Positions 7,595 to 15,583 of a stretch of DNA of 64,000 nucleotides are shown here, piece by piece. The notes under the pieces were generated by a model. That model was given only the letters and a program-made list of their open reading frames with translations, did no database searches and had not been told where the DNA came from. A program made the translations under genes and the position numbers. Source of the stretch: Chitinophagaceae bacterium (lineage in GTDB: Bacteria; Bacteroidota; Bacteroidia; Chitinophagales; Chitinophagaceae). Location: the NCBI GenBank assembly GCA_019638595.1, contig JAHBTJ010000005.1:282168-346167 (forward strand), in the 5' to 3' direction. Every line of letters begins with the position of its first letter. The stretch's first letter is position 1.

Positions 7595-8764
7595 ATGCCG
7601 AAAACAATTAACCATACAACAACTTCACGAAGAGCTCGGAGAAATATTTCAAAAAGAAATATCAAAAAAAGATCTGGACGCAAGATTTGCACAAGAAAGG
7701 CCCAGGCAGTTGCCCCCGTCATTGCAAATTCCATATTTGCCTTAAAGCTGACGCCGATCCCGGGCGTATTCGTTGAGCAAAAAGTAAAACGAAGGAGAAG
7801 AAACAGCTGGGAGATCGAAGATGATTACGAGAAAATGTATTATGATCTTTTTGCAGCTTATAAAAATTATTGTCATCTCCTGGGTAAGGATGCGGTAGTG
7901 ATGGATCCTTTTAAAAACGGCATTGATCTGAGTAAGTCATTATATCTCCTTACCGGACGCATCAAAAATATTGTGCCTAAAGGCTTTGATTTCAATATTG
8001 ACCGACAGGGGGACAATTATTGCATCACAGTTATGAAGGCGCTTGACCTTGAAAACCGCTGGCATTTTTTCAATATCGAGCCGGTGGTGAAATTTCTTAA
8101 AAAGAAAGACGAAGTACTACATGACCTGTTCCTGTCAGCTATAGCAATATTGTCTGCAACAGATATACAAACATGGTATGATTGCAGCCTATACGCCTTA
8201 GATGTGATGATGGATGAGTATAACATTATGGATTGGATTGAATGCCGGATAGAGGATGAGTCGGAAGTGGAAAGAATGATGGTTGAAATAAATATCCTGC
8301 GCAATAGCTATCAAAAGGGTGAGATATATGCTTATCAAAGACGAATCGGAAATTCCTTTATGAGTCCAGTATTACTGGAAATGAAAACCAGGAAATTAAA
8401 TGTGCGCAACCCAATCAAAAAATGGATACTTAAGGTGGCGGCAATGGCAAAAGAAGGCTTTCGGCTGAGAGACTTTATTTACGAAGGGATTAACGAAGAA
8501 TATGGCGAAGGAGCTATTCGGCTGGAAGACCAGATTACTATTTTATGGAGTGATAAGGATTTTGTTTTTGATGTGACTTCGGAAGTAATTGATAATGAAG
8601 CTGCAAATTTTGGCGTGCAGTCTCCGGTTTATCATTTCGCTATTGATGAGCAGACAAAGCATATTCCTTTTGAAAATATGAGTAATGCGCAAAGGTGGAT
8701 TAATGATATCGAAGAATTATTCAACAGTTACCAGGACGTGCTAAAATATATAAAATATGAATGA
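7595..8764 (+). CDS. PRTRC protein F-like (assigned mainly by position)
   Basis: The 389-residue frame lies between C and B, exactly where protein F sits in PRTRC cassettes, and has about the length of that family. Residues 70-389 look like a genuine acidic, mostly helical protein (WEIEDDYEKMYYDLFAAYKNY, LDLENRWHFFNIEPVVKFL, NPIKKWILKVAAMAKEG). The first 45 residues are Arg/Lys/Thr-rich and look like an out-of-frame reading. A better amphipathic sequence lies in the frame starting upstream at 7566 (GTG) and would join this frame by a -1 shift at a run of five C at 7713-7717. The true N-terminus is therefore uncertain. Confidence 0.65.
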   Translation: MPKTINHTTTSRRARRNISKRNIKKRSGRKICTRKAQAVAPVIANSIFALKLTPIPGVFVEQKVKRRRRNSWEIEDDYEKMYYDLFAAYKNYCHLLGKDAVVMDPFKNGIDLSKSLYLLTGRIKNIVPKGFDFNIDRQGDNYCITVMKALDLENRWHFFNIEPVVKFLKKKDEVLHDLFLSAIAILSATDIQTWYDCSLYALDVMMDEYNIMDWIECRIEDESEVERMMVEINILRNSYQKGEIYAYQRRIGNSFMSPVLLEMKTRKLNVRNPIKKWILKVAAMAKEGFRLRDFIYEGINEEYGEGAIRLEDQITILWSDKDFVFDVTSEVIDNEAANFGVQSPVYHFAIDEQTKHIPFENMSNAQRWINDIEELFNSYQDVLKYIKYE

Positions 8765-9464
8765 CAGAACCGATTTACTCCTCAGCGAATACAAGCCATC
8801 AGTAGTAATCATGGTGTATAAGGGCGGGCATAACAAATATTACCTGGAAAGTCATGATGTAAATGGTCGTGGTGAGATACTTGCCGGCAAACCGCTGCTG
8901 CAGGAAACCCTGCAGGCAGTAGTAGATGTGTTTTTTGATGAAAGAAAGAATAGAACGGCTATCGGCGGCATTATGCCTGATAATTTGCTCCACTTCTGTC
9001 ATCTTCCAGGCGGCAATTACCGGATGATCTGGTTTAGACCGGAGGAGCAGCGTGTTATCCACCACGCAGAATCTCTTAAAATCAAAACCGGTATTACTTC
9101 TGTGCCGGCGCTTATCTATAGGGTTAGCGGTGGTGATCTTGATGTTTTTGCCTTAAAGGCCAACAAAAGGCCTGATGAAAAAACAAAGTTATTTGTCGCC
9201 CCATTTTTTAATGTATCAAATGATGGAGGTGTCTGTCTAGGTAACGCTAAAGTAGAGAAACCAAAGGTGCTCACTTTTTCAAACCTGATAAAATATTGGG
9301 AGGATCTTTTCTGGCTTAGCGAGTTCAGCCATGTCAACGGAAATGAAAAAGTAAAATCAGGAGACCTGACAAAGATTTGGCGATCACTTGTCGGTGCAAA
9401 ACAGAAGTTTCCAAAAGAGGAGCTGATGCCATCTGAAGTAACAATGAAAAATATTATAGCATGA
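8757..9464 (+). CDS. PRTRC system protein B
   Basis: The 235-residue length, the order in the cassette and segments such as YYLESHDVNGRGEILAGKPL, GGIMPDNLLHF and the middle PALIYRVSGGDLDVFALK match PRTRC protein B. The biochemical role is unknown. The start overlaps the end of the F-like gene, and the stop overlaps the ThiF start by an ATGA, so B and the ThiF homologue are translationally coupled. No signal peptide or membrane segment is present. Confidence 0.88.
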   Translation: MNDRTDLLLSEYKPSVVIMVYKGGHNKYYLESHDVNGRGEILAGKPLLQETLQAVVDVFFDERKNRTAIGGIMPDNLLHFCHLPGGNYRMIWFRPEEQRVIHHAESLKIKTGITSVPALIYRVSGGDLDVFALKANKRPDEKTKLFVAPFFNVSNDGGVCLGNAKVEKPKVLTFSNLIKYWEDLFWLSEFSHVNGNEKVKSGDLTKIWRSLVGAKQKFPKEELMPSEVTMKNIIA

Positions 9465-10225
9465 TTCATTATACTGCTCCATATTTGTTGAACCCGCAAC
9501 ACAGGATCACCATTGACCTGATCGGATGCGGAGGCACTGGAAGCCAGGTGCTCAGTAATCTCGGTAGAATGAATTATGCCCTGGTGGGCCTCGGTCATCC
9601 GGGACTGCAGGTTAAAGCCTGGGACCCTGATGTGGTGACCTCATCAAACTCAGGACGGCAACTCTTCTCTCCCTCCGACCTCAACCAGAATAAAGCTGCC
9701 GTGCTTGTTACCCGTGTAAACAGATACTATGGCACTGAATGGCAAAGTGAGCCGTATTATTACTCTGGCCAAGGTGAGGAATATAGTAATATCACCATTA
9801 GCTGTGTAGATACAGTTGCAGCTCGACTGGATATAGATCAGCAGCTTCGTCATCCGGTAGCAGCAAAAACTGAACAGCCATTTACTAAATTATATTACTG
9901 GCTGGATTTAGGCAACCTTAAAAAGACAGGTCAGGCTGTTCTCGGAACTATTGGATCAATACCGCAGCCAAAAGGACAGAAAAGCAAAGCCACCTTAAAA
10001 AATGTCGTGAAACTTTTCCCGCAGATGAAAAATATAAAAGATGAAGATCAGGGACCATCTTGCTCACTGGCAGAGGCACTACAGGGTCAAGATTTGTTTA
10101 TCAATAGCACCCTGGCTCAGTTCGGGTGTGACCTCTTATGGAAGCTCATCAGGGAAGGCAGCATCCGCTATCACGGCTGTTATGTCAATCTTGAAACCAT
10201 GACTGTTAATCCGATTAAAATTTAG
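9461..10225 (+). CDS. PRTRC system ThiF/E1-like protein
   Basis: This 254-residue E1-superfamily protein has the Rossmann nucleotide site IDLIGCGGTGSQVLSNLGR (residues 17-35), followed by WDPDVVTSSNSGRQLFSPSDLNQNKA, the Asp/Arg/Lys set used by ThiF/MoeB/UBA1 for adenylating a C-terminal Gly. ISCVDTVAARL matches the later conserved Asp. No CxxC zinc pairs are evident and no ubiquitin-like substrate gene is obvious nearby. PRTRC protein A (an MPN/JAB-type protein) would usually stand next to it but is absent here: B and ThiF overlap directly. Confidence 0.9.
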   Translation: MIHYTAPYLLNPQHRITIDLIGCGGTGSQVLSNLGRMNYALVGLGHPGLQVKAWDPDVVTSSNSGRQLFSPSDLNQNKAAVLVTRVNRYYGTEWQSEPYYYSGQGEEYSNITISCVDTVAARLDIDQQLRHPVAAKTEQPFTKLYYWLDLGNLKKTGQAVLGTIGSIPQPKGQKSKATLKNVVKLFPQMKNIKDEDQGPSCSLAEALQGQDLFINSTLAQFGCDLLWKLIREGSIRYHGCYVNLETMTVNPIKI

Positions 10226-10262
10226 TTATTCATTTTAAACAACATAAAAATTCACAATCAAC

Positions 10263-10655
10263 ATGAAACTTATCTATTTCACAGAAAAAACGATTCCAAA
10301 ATCAACCACCAGATCAGGTACGGCAAAAGTAACCTTTAACAAAACAGGAGTTATCTCTATCAACCAAAAAGCATGCGATAAAATGTTACTTAGCCCGGGT
10401 GACAAGATATCTATAGCCCAGGATGAAAAGGTTCCGGAGAACTGGTACATATTTAAAGATACTAACGGCTTTGAGGTCCGGGGGGGGTATGATAAGAAAG
10501 GATGCCTGTTCAATCATTCATTACTGACACAGACGGTTGTTGATGCTTTGGGTTTACCTATTGATAAAACGCATGGTTTTCTTGTTGCCGGCAAACCAAC
10601 AACTGTGAATGGTGATAAAACACAGTTCTGGGGGTTAATAGCTCCTGTGCAGTAA
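10263..10655 (+). CDS. Hypothetical protein (130 aa)
   Basis: I do not recognise this family. Features are a basic N-terminus, TGVISINQKACDKMLLSPGDKISIAQDEK (residues about 30-58), which looks like an AbrB- or SpoVT-like small beta domain, and a second half with FLVAGKPTT and WGLIAPVQ. It follows the ThiF homologue by 37 bases and probably belongs to the same transcript. A DNA-binding or transcriptional role is possible but unproven. Confidence 0.55.
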   Translation: MKLIYFTEKTIPKSTTRSGTAKVTFNKTGVISINQKACDKMLLSPGDKISIAQDEKVPENWYIFKDTNGFEVRGGYDKKGCLFNHSLLTQTVVDALGLPIDKTHGFLVAGKPTTVNGDKTQFWGLIAPVQ

Positions 10656-10711
10656 CGAATCCGAAAAATATTAATCCGTACCCTGCCCGTACCTAAAAAA
10701 CTAATTCAATA

Positions 10712-11122
10712 ATGGCAGGAGTAATTATCACTGAAAATGGATATGAATTTCCAACATGGAAACCACATTGGTATACCAGGGAAAAACTAAATAAGTACTA
10801 TCGACAACTGTCTGATAATGATCCGGACATCAGGAGGAAGTTTTATAAACTCCTCCGTATAAGTAGTTCGGCGTTTATAGCCAGACGAGATGTAAGATTT
10901 GTGATTTTCTCAAGGGATAATTGGCGGTGTGTGCATTGTAATCAGAGTGATCGCATACAGGTGGACCATATCATAACGGTATTAGATTGTGCCAACGGAT
11001 GGATCTCATTAGAAGACTTAAATAAGGAAAATAATCTTCAAGCACTTTGTATACGCTGTAATGCCTCCAAGCCGCACACCCATAGAACGCCAAACAGAGT
11101 AAACAACATAAATAATGCCTAG
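10712..11122 (+). CDS. HNH endonuclease
   Basis: In 136 residues, about residues 73-122 show the HNH fold: CVHCNQSDRIQVDHIITV (first Cys pair and DH of the first H), then ENNLQALCIRCNASKPH (N plus the second Cys pair and final H). It would cleave DNA with a metal ion. Small HNH nucleases are frequent in phage replication or packaging modules and as homing enzymes. The stop overlaps the next start by eight bases. Confidence 0.85.
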   Translation: MAGVIITENGYEFPTWKPHWYTREKLNKYYRQLSDNDPDIRRKFYKLLRISSSAFIARRDVRFVIFSRDNWRCVHCNQSDRIQVDHIITVLDCANGWISLEDLNKENNLQALCIRCNASKPHTHRTPNRVNNINNA

Positions 11123-12296
11123 AATCCGAACTATAAAACCGACACATCATTCCGATAGGAAATTGCCGGAGATATCCCTGCAGGCACATCTGCTATGGGT
11201 GCTTAATTGGTGTTGGTCTGACGATGAAGGAATCTTTGAAAACGACCCCTTACTTATAAGATCAAACAATTTTCCACGCAGAACTGATATTAGGGTTGAA
11301 CAGATAATACAATGGCTTGACCAGTTAGTAAAAGCCCGGTTCCTAGTACCCTTTACGTATAATGGCGAAGGCTACTACATAAACCGCACTTTCAAAACTC
11401 ATCAAAAAATTGACCGTCCACAGGCTTCAAAGATTCCTTTGGATGTTATTTTTTCAATTCGTGGACAGTTCGACGAACGTTCGACGATTGATCGAGACGA
11501 TTCGACTCAGTATAGTAATGTATTGGAAAGTAGTGTAGAAGAGAGTAAAGGAGAGTATTTGGGGGCACCTTCGGCGCCAACCGCACCACCGGATGTTGGT
11601 AAAAAATCGAAAAAAAAGCCTGTAGAACAAAAAAAGTTTGTTCCGCCATCGCTTTCCGAAGTCGAAAAGTATTTCATCGCCACGATGGGAAACCCAACCG
11701 ACCCGCGCTGCTGGATGGAAGCCAAATGTATCAACCAGGCGGGGCAATGCTTCGATCACTACACCGCCAACGGTTGGGTGCAGGGCCGCGGAAAACCCAT
11801 TAAAAACTGGCAGGCATCCTGTCGTAACTGGATCCGTAATGAGCTAAACGGCACCTATGGCCCGGTAAGAAAAAGTGAGCCGCCGCAGAAAAAAAATGAG
11901 GAACCGCCGCCAGCGCTATCGGTTGAAGCAACACCATCGCCCCCGGCAATGCCCAAAACGGCAGTTGAGATCAACTACCTGTTTGAGCGGTTCATGGAAG
12001 GTCAGGTAACGATCATCAGTGTTGATGCTGCTCATTACGACTACCTGAAGAAAGCCGGCAGGATCAACTGGACCAAGGAGCAAACGGCTGCGATCAGCCA
12101 ACAGGCAAAAGACCATATCACGGAGAAAAGCCTGCCGGCAGACGAAAAAAATGTGCTGAAGTTCATGAAGCTGTTTGGGGTGATCGAGTATTTCCAACAA
12201 CAAAAAACAAAAGGTGATGAGAAAATATTCTGTGAAAAAGATTTCTCCGGTGCCGCAGCATTTAGGGCACAGACGCCGGTTCTATATCGGCATTGA
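11115..12296 (+). CDS. Phage replisome-organiser-like protein
   Basis: The N-terminal about 110 residues begin MPRIRTIKPTHHSDRKLPEIS and continue with WVLNWCWSDDEGIFENDPLLI and TFKTHQKIDRP. This is the winged-helix pattern of phage replication initiators or helicase loaders of the DnaD/replisome-organiser type. A Pro/Lys-rich linker (residues about 150-180) leads to a region with CWMEAKCINQAGQCFDHYTANGW and KNWQASCRNWIRNEL, typical of the same family. It would bind the element origin or load the helicase. The gene overlaps the RuvC-like gene by 80 bases, which is long for a real overlap but both frames look genuine. Confidence 0.7.
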   Translation: MPRIRTIKPTHHSDRKLPEISLQAHLLWVLNWCWSDDEGIFENDPLLIRSNNFPRRTDIRVEQIIQWLDQLVKARFLVPFTYNGEGYYINRTFKTHQKIDRPQASKIPLDVIFSIRGQFDERSTIDRDDSTQYSNVLESSVEESKGEYLGAPSAPTAPPDVGKKSKKKPVEQKKFVPPSLSEVEKYFIATMGNPTDPRCWMEAKCINQAGQCFDHYTANGWVQGRGKPIKNWQASCRNWIRNELNGTYGPVRKSEPPQKKNEEPPPALSVEATPSPPAMPKTAVEINYLFERFMEGQVTIISVDAAHYDYLKKAGRINWTKEQTAAISQQAKDHITEKSLPADEKNVLKFMKLFGVIEYFQQQKTKGDEKIFCEKDFSGAAAFRAQTPVLYRH

Positions 12297-12702
12297 TTGC
12301 GGAGTAAATACCGGAATAGCCAAGTGGGACAAGGAAATGAAGCGGCTGACACTCGTGAAAAGCACAACCATCCTTCAGGCAATTGCTGAAGTGAAGGATG
12401 CCTGGGAACATGATCGGGGAACAGTATTTGTCCGAGTGGAAGATGCCCGCCTTCGCAAGTGGATACCCAGGCAAAAAACTGAATCGTCTGAACGTGGAAG
12501 GCGAGAAGGTGCCGGCAGCGTGAAACGTGATGCGATCATATGGGAAGAGTTTTTAACAAGCGAGAATATTCCGCATGAGTTTGTGGCGCCAAAGAATAAC
12601 AAAACGAAAATGACAGCCGAATACTTCAAAAAAATATCCGGCTGGATGGGATCAACAAACAGTCATGCGCGGGATGCCGCGGCATTGGTAATCGGTTTAT
12701 GA
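12217..12702 (+). CDS. RuvC-like Holliday junction resolvase
   Basis: The 161-residue protein has an RNase H-like fold: FYIGIDCGVNTGIAKWD near the start supplies the first catalytic Asp, FVRVEDAR the Glu, and the C-terminal SHARDAAALVIG the final Asp. This is the arrangement of phage RuvC-family resolvases. It would cut four-way junctions or other branched DNA made during element replication or recombination. The ATG at 12217 is preferred over the GTG directly before it. The ATGA at its end overlaps the next gene. Confidence 0.8.
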   Translation: MRKYSVKKISPVPQHLGHRRRFYIGIDCGVNTGIAKWDKEMKRLTLVKSTTILQAIAEVKDAWEHDRGTVFVRVEDARLRKWIPRQKTESSERGRREGAGSVKRDAIIWEEFLTSENIPHEFVAPKNNKTKMTAEYFKKISGWMGSTNSHARDAAALVIGL

Positions 12703-12944
12703 CCTGCAGACTGGAAATATGGCTAAAGGATTACTACTTCACCGAAGAGCTGATCCAGTTGCCGCATGATCCGCTCATATCCTTTGAAGAAAACTTTAAC
12801 CTGCGAAAGATGATCCTGGATCTGGCAATAAGACGCATGGAGGTCATTTACCAGAAACAAATTGAAAGATGCCAGGGGAAGTATCATTTCGTCATGGTAT
12901 TTGAATCACGAATTTTTGAACTTGAAATTATTGAAGATGAGTAA
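12699..12944 (+). CDS. Small hypothetical protein (81 aa)
   Basis: This is not a family I recognise. It has a helical pattern with many aromatic and acidic residues (LEIWLKDYYFTEELIQL, FRNL-like FNLRKMILDLAIRRMEVIY). Overlaps at both ends (ATGA with the resolvase, eight bases with the HTH gene) support it as a real coupled gene. Confidence 0.55.
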   Translation: MTCRLEIWLKDYYFTEELIQLPHDPLISFEENFNLRKMILDLAIRRMEVIYQKQIERCQGKYHFVMVFESRIFELEIIEDE

Positions 12945-13188
12945 ACAAGAAAAAAGCTACGACCGTAACTACTTCTCAGAAAAAATTAAGGAAAAACTGA
13001 AAGCCGATAATATCAGTTCCACCCAGGCGGCAAAGATCGTAGGTGTTGACCAGGGCACATTTTCAAAGATGGCCCGGGCGGCAACCTTCACTCCCAATAT
13101 TGAACTGTATTACAAGATGTGCCAGTGGCTGGGCATGCCGATGGAGGATGCTTTCAGGGAGAATGTATTGCCGGTTTTTGAATATTAA
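12937..13188 (+). CDS. Helix-turn-helix (XRE-like) DNA-binding protein
   Basis: The 83-residue protein contains an HTH of the Cro/C1 type: ISSTQAAKIVGVDQGTFSKM, with ARAATFTPNIELYYKMCQWLGM following as the usual helices 4-5. It would act as a small transcriptional regulator of the element. The start at 12937 (MSKQEKSYDRNYF) is used because the upstream extension only re-reads the previous gene in another frame. A strong hairpin follows at 13204. Confidence 0.75.
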   Translation: MSKQEKSYDRNYFSEKIKEKLKADNISSTQAAKIVGVDQGTFSKMARAATFTPNIELYYKMCQWLGMPMEDAFRENVLPVFEY

Positions 13189-13203
13189 ACTTTTAAAAAA
13201 CAT

Positions 13204-13221
13204 CTTCCTGGCGTCAGGAAG
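13204..13221. other. Perfect 7-bp hairpin after the HTH gene
   Basis: CTTCCTG-GCGT-CAGGAAG forms a perfect stem with a four-base loop, 16 bases after the HTH stop codon. An A-rich rather than T-rich tract follows on the + strand, while T-runs lie on its 5' side, so it would terminate - strand transcription or serve as an attenuating or processing hairpin. Confidence 0.5.
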
Positions 13222-13235
13222 GTGATGAAAAAAAT

Positions 13236-13286
13236 ATGACTACTGAACAGCTTTATGAACTGTTTAAACAACAAAATATAATATGA
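13236..13286 (+). CDS. Possible 16-residue leader or truncated ORF
   Basis: The frame reads MTTEQLYELFKQQNII and ends in an ATGA overlap with the next gene. The start of the peptide looks like the beginning of a larger phage protein, so it may be a truncated remnant kept as a translational-coupling leader. Nothing beyond the frame and the overlap supports it. Confidence 0.3.
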   Translation: MTTEQLYELFKQQNII

Positions 13287-13525
13287 GCGAGCATACAGCT
13301 TATGTAGAAAAAAAAGATGACGGTGTTTTAATATTCTCCGTCCACAACGAAACAGGAAGTTGCGCTAACGGGTTTATTCATAACGAAGACCTTGTGAATG
13401 CTATTAGAGACCTTAATAAGATAGTAAAAAATCTACCCTGCAAATGCTCCCACCCAATTAAAGAAAAAGGATACGATTTATGTTCTATCTGCGGGTGTAA
13501 ATATAGTACGATACTTCATAAATGA
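13283..13525 (+). CDS. Small Cys-rich hypothetical protein (80 aa)
   Basis: Residues about 53-73 carry CKCSHPIKEKGYDLCSICGC, which could bind one zinc ion. The N-terminal half is an unremarkable alpha/beta pattern (VEKKDDGVLIFSVHNETG). The family was not recognised. It is one of several small accessory genes of the element. Confidence 0.5.
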   Translation: MSEHTAYVEKKDDGVLIFSVHNETGSCANGFIHNEDLVNAIRDLNKIVKNLPCKCSHPIKEKGYDLCSICGCKYSTILHK

Positions 13526-13558
13526 CAAGAGAGTAAAATTTATGAATAAAATTTTAGT

Positions 13559-13759
13559 ATGGCTGGTCTACAAAAACTCCTGAAGCTCTACGGCAGAATA
13601 GAATGTAAAGGCGAAAACGGAAAGCGTGTAATGTGGGTATGGGATTACGCTAACGACAAGCCGCGCATTGAATCTGAAATGACAAAAGAAGAATGGGCGG
13701 CAAGCGAAAAAGCAAAGTATAAACTTTTAAAAAGTCAATTGAATGAGGAACGAAAATAA
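13559..13759 (+). CDS. Small hypothetical protein (66 aa)
   Basis: It is basic, with KRVMWVWDYANDKPRIESEMTKEEWAASEKAK, a pattern seen in small phage proteins of Bacteroidota. No function can be given. Its end overlaps the YopX-like gene by 17 bases. Confidence 0.5.
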   Translation: MAGLQKLLKLYGRIECKGENGKRVMWVWDYANDKPRIESEMTKEEWAASEKAKYKLLKSQLNEERK

Positions 13760-14180
13760 TAATAAGGGAAACCGACCGATAAAATACCGGGGTAAAACAG
13801 TGGGAGGCGATTGGGTTTTTGGAAACTATTCCCACTTAAAAAAAGATTTTTCAACTATAAAAGCCGGGCATTACATATCAAATTCTGTCGGTGCGCCATT
13901 TGCTTTTCTTGTCCGACCCGAAACAGTAGGGCAATATACCGGAATGAATGACGGTAAAGGAAAAGAGATATTTGAAGGCGACATACTCGCAGTTAAGGAC
14001 GAATATGGAAGCTATGTATTTGCTGCCGTAAAATGGGGTGATGATTACCCAGCCTTTACCCTTCATCCTAAAATCGATGATGAGTATTATAACAGCTTAC
14101 AGCACGCAGTTTTGGTTTGCGGTTGTAAAATTGTAGGAAACGTATTTGAAAGCCCTGAATTGCTTAACAACAATGAATGA
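13743..14180 (+). CDS. YopX-family phage protein
   Basis: The 145-residue sequence fits the YopX family: IKYRGKTVGGDWVFGNYSHL at the start, VRPETVGQYTGMNDGKGKEIFEGDILAV in the middle and VVGN-like KIVGNVFESPELL at the end. YopX proteins are common on phages, and their function is not established. The stop overlaps the next start (ATGA). Confidence 0.85.
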   Translation: MRNENNNKGNRPIKYRGKTVGGDWVFGNYSHLKKDFSTIKAGHYISNSVGAPFAFLVRPETVGQYTGMNDGKGKEIFEGDILAVKDEYGSYVFAAVKWGDDYPAFTLHPKIDDEYYNSLQHAVLVCGCKIVGNVFESPELLNNNE

Positions 14181-14749
14181 TCTACGCATATTATAAACAA
14201 AAGCTAAATACAATGACAATACAACAACTACAACAGTCGAACCTGCATGAAATTATAAAACATGCAAAAGATTTTGCAATAAAATTACACTCAGATGTAA
14301 ATCATAAATATGATGGCTTAGATTATTCAACTCATTTGTACATGGTTTATGATACTGCCTGTCAATTCAGCCATTTGTTACCAGTAGAAATTAAAATCGA
14401 GGCTTTAGCATCCGCGTGGACACATGATTTAATTGAAGATTGCAGGGTTACATATAATGATATTAAAAGAGAATTTGGGGAAACAATTGCAGAAATAACT
14501 TACGCCCTTACCAACGAAAAGGGAAGAAATAGAAAGGATAGGGCAAACGAAAAGTATTACGAAGGAATTAGAAATACACCCGGCGCAACTTTTGTAAAAT
14601 TATGCGATAGAATGGCTAATGTATTGTATGCAAGAATTGAACATACAAGTATGTACAATGTGTATAAAAGAGAGAACGAAGATTTTTGTTCGCATCTATA
14701 TACCCCCGATTTACAAGAAATGTTTACCTACTTAAAAAAAGCAGTTTAA
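14177..14749 (+). CDS. HD-domain hydrolase, (p)ppGpp hydrolase-like
   Basis: Motifs follow the RelA/SpoT/Mesh1 hydrolase pattern: DYSTHLYMVYDTA (first metal His), SAWTHDLIEDCRVTYNDI (HD pair) and FVKLCDRMANVLYA (final Asp). No synthetase or TGS domain is present in the 190 residues, so it would be a stand-alone hydrolase acting on (p)ppGpp or a related nucleotide. Starting at 14177 gives an ATGA overlap with yopX; the internal Met at 14213 is also possible. An element-borne alarmone hydrolase could blunt the host stringent response. Confidence 0.75.
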   Translation: MIYAYYKQKLNTMTIQQLQQSNLHEIIKHAKDFAIKLHSDVNHKYDGLDYSTHLYMVYDTACQFSHLLPVEIKIEALASAWTHDLIEDCRVTYNDIKREFGETIAEITYALTNEKGRNRKDRANEKYYEGIRNTPGATFVKLCDRMANVLYARIEHTSMYNVYKRENEDFCSHLYTPDLQEMFTYLKKAV

Positions 14750-15270
14750 TGGAAATAAGACAACTACAGCAATACCCGCTAGGGCGTAAAGGGGTAAAAA
14801 TACAGCACTTTGACCAAGAAAGAGAGGTTGATTCCGTGTGCTGGATAGAGGAATTATCTGTGGACGAAATAACCGTATCAAACGGAGAGTATGAATACTG
14901 GCTGAAGCCAGCACTGGCGACCGCTATTCTATACCCATTATCCGCCCTTACGAAGGAAATAGAAGTGTACGGAGAAAGATTTGTGCCGATTATTGAGATA
15001 GCTAAAAGGGTTGATAATGGACACAATTCAAATTCAATCATTAAAGAATACACAGGACTAATATTAGTCAAGACAGACAAATGCGATGATTGTGAAAACG
15101 TATACATAAGACACGCAAACGGGGAGCTGCTTTCTATAACAAGAGGCGATAGTAATGTAACCTTCAAAACGTACACAGCCATTATCCAACTCCTACAATC
15201 CTGGTTCATCAACTATCAGGGAATAGAAGCAGTAAACCCGTTTGATTTAAACGAAAACCCTTATAAATAA
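14749..15270 (+). CDS. Hypothetical protein (173 aa)
   Basis: The start at 14749 overlaps the previous stop (TAATG) and gives MEIRQLQQYPLGRKGVKIQHF. The sequence is rich in beta-type segments and contains CDDCENVYIRHANGELLS. I do not recognise the family, and no signal peptide or membrane segment is seen. It resembles phage accessory proteins of unknown function. Confidence 0.55.
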   Translation: MEIRQLQQYPLGRKGVKIQHFDQEREVDSVCWIEELSVDEITVSNGEYEYWLKPALATAILYPLSALTKEIEVYGERFVPIIEIAKRVDNGHNSNSIIKEYTGLILVKTDKCDDCENVYIRHANGELLSITRGDSNVTFKTYTAIIQLLQSWFINYQGIEAVNPFDLNENPYK

Positions 15271-15285
15271 AAAAATAATAAAAAA

Positions 15286-15567
15286 ATGAAAGAAAAATAC
15301 TACAAACTAATACAAGCTATAAAAAAAATACCATTAGTCAGGGACGGCAAGGCAACCCACGAAGCCCTTGCGTCTTTTCACGGAGATATAAAAATGTTTC
15401 AAAAACTAGTTAGGATGTGCGAATCAGTAGAAAAAAAAGAAGAGGTGGACTTAATTTTTGAAAAATGGGAATTGTATATGAATCTTAGAAACAAAGAAGA
15501 CTTTATACCGCTTTCAGAAAGTAATAACAAGTCTGTGTATCAAGATATTTTTCAATGTAATATTTAA
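15286..15567 (+). CDS. Small hypothetical protein (93 aa)
   Basis: It is a mostly helical, Lys/Glu-rich protein with no motif that I recognise. The reading frame, the ATG after an A-rich leader and its place in the gene string are the only support. Confidence 0.5.
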   Translation: MKEKYYKLIQAIKKIPLVRDGKATHEALASFHGDIKMFQKLVRMCESVEKKEEVDLIFEKWELYMNLRNKEDFIPLSESNNKSVYQDIFQCNI

Positions 15568-15583
15568 ACAAAACAATTAAACA

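Noticed and set aside
14724-15212. 162-residue - strand frame
   Set aside because: It is antisense to a coupled + strand gene that has a TAATG overlap. It has no ribosome site or recognisable motif.
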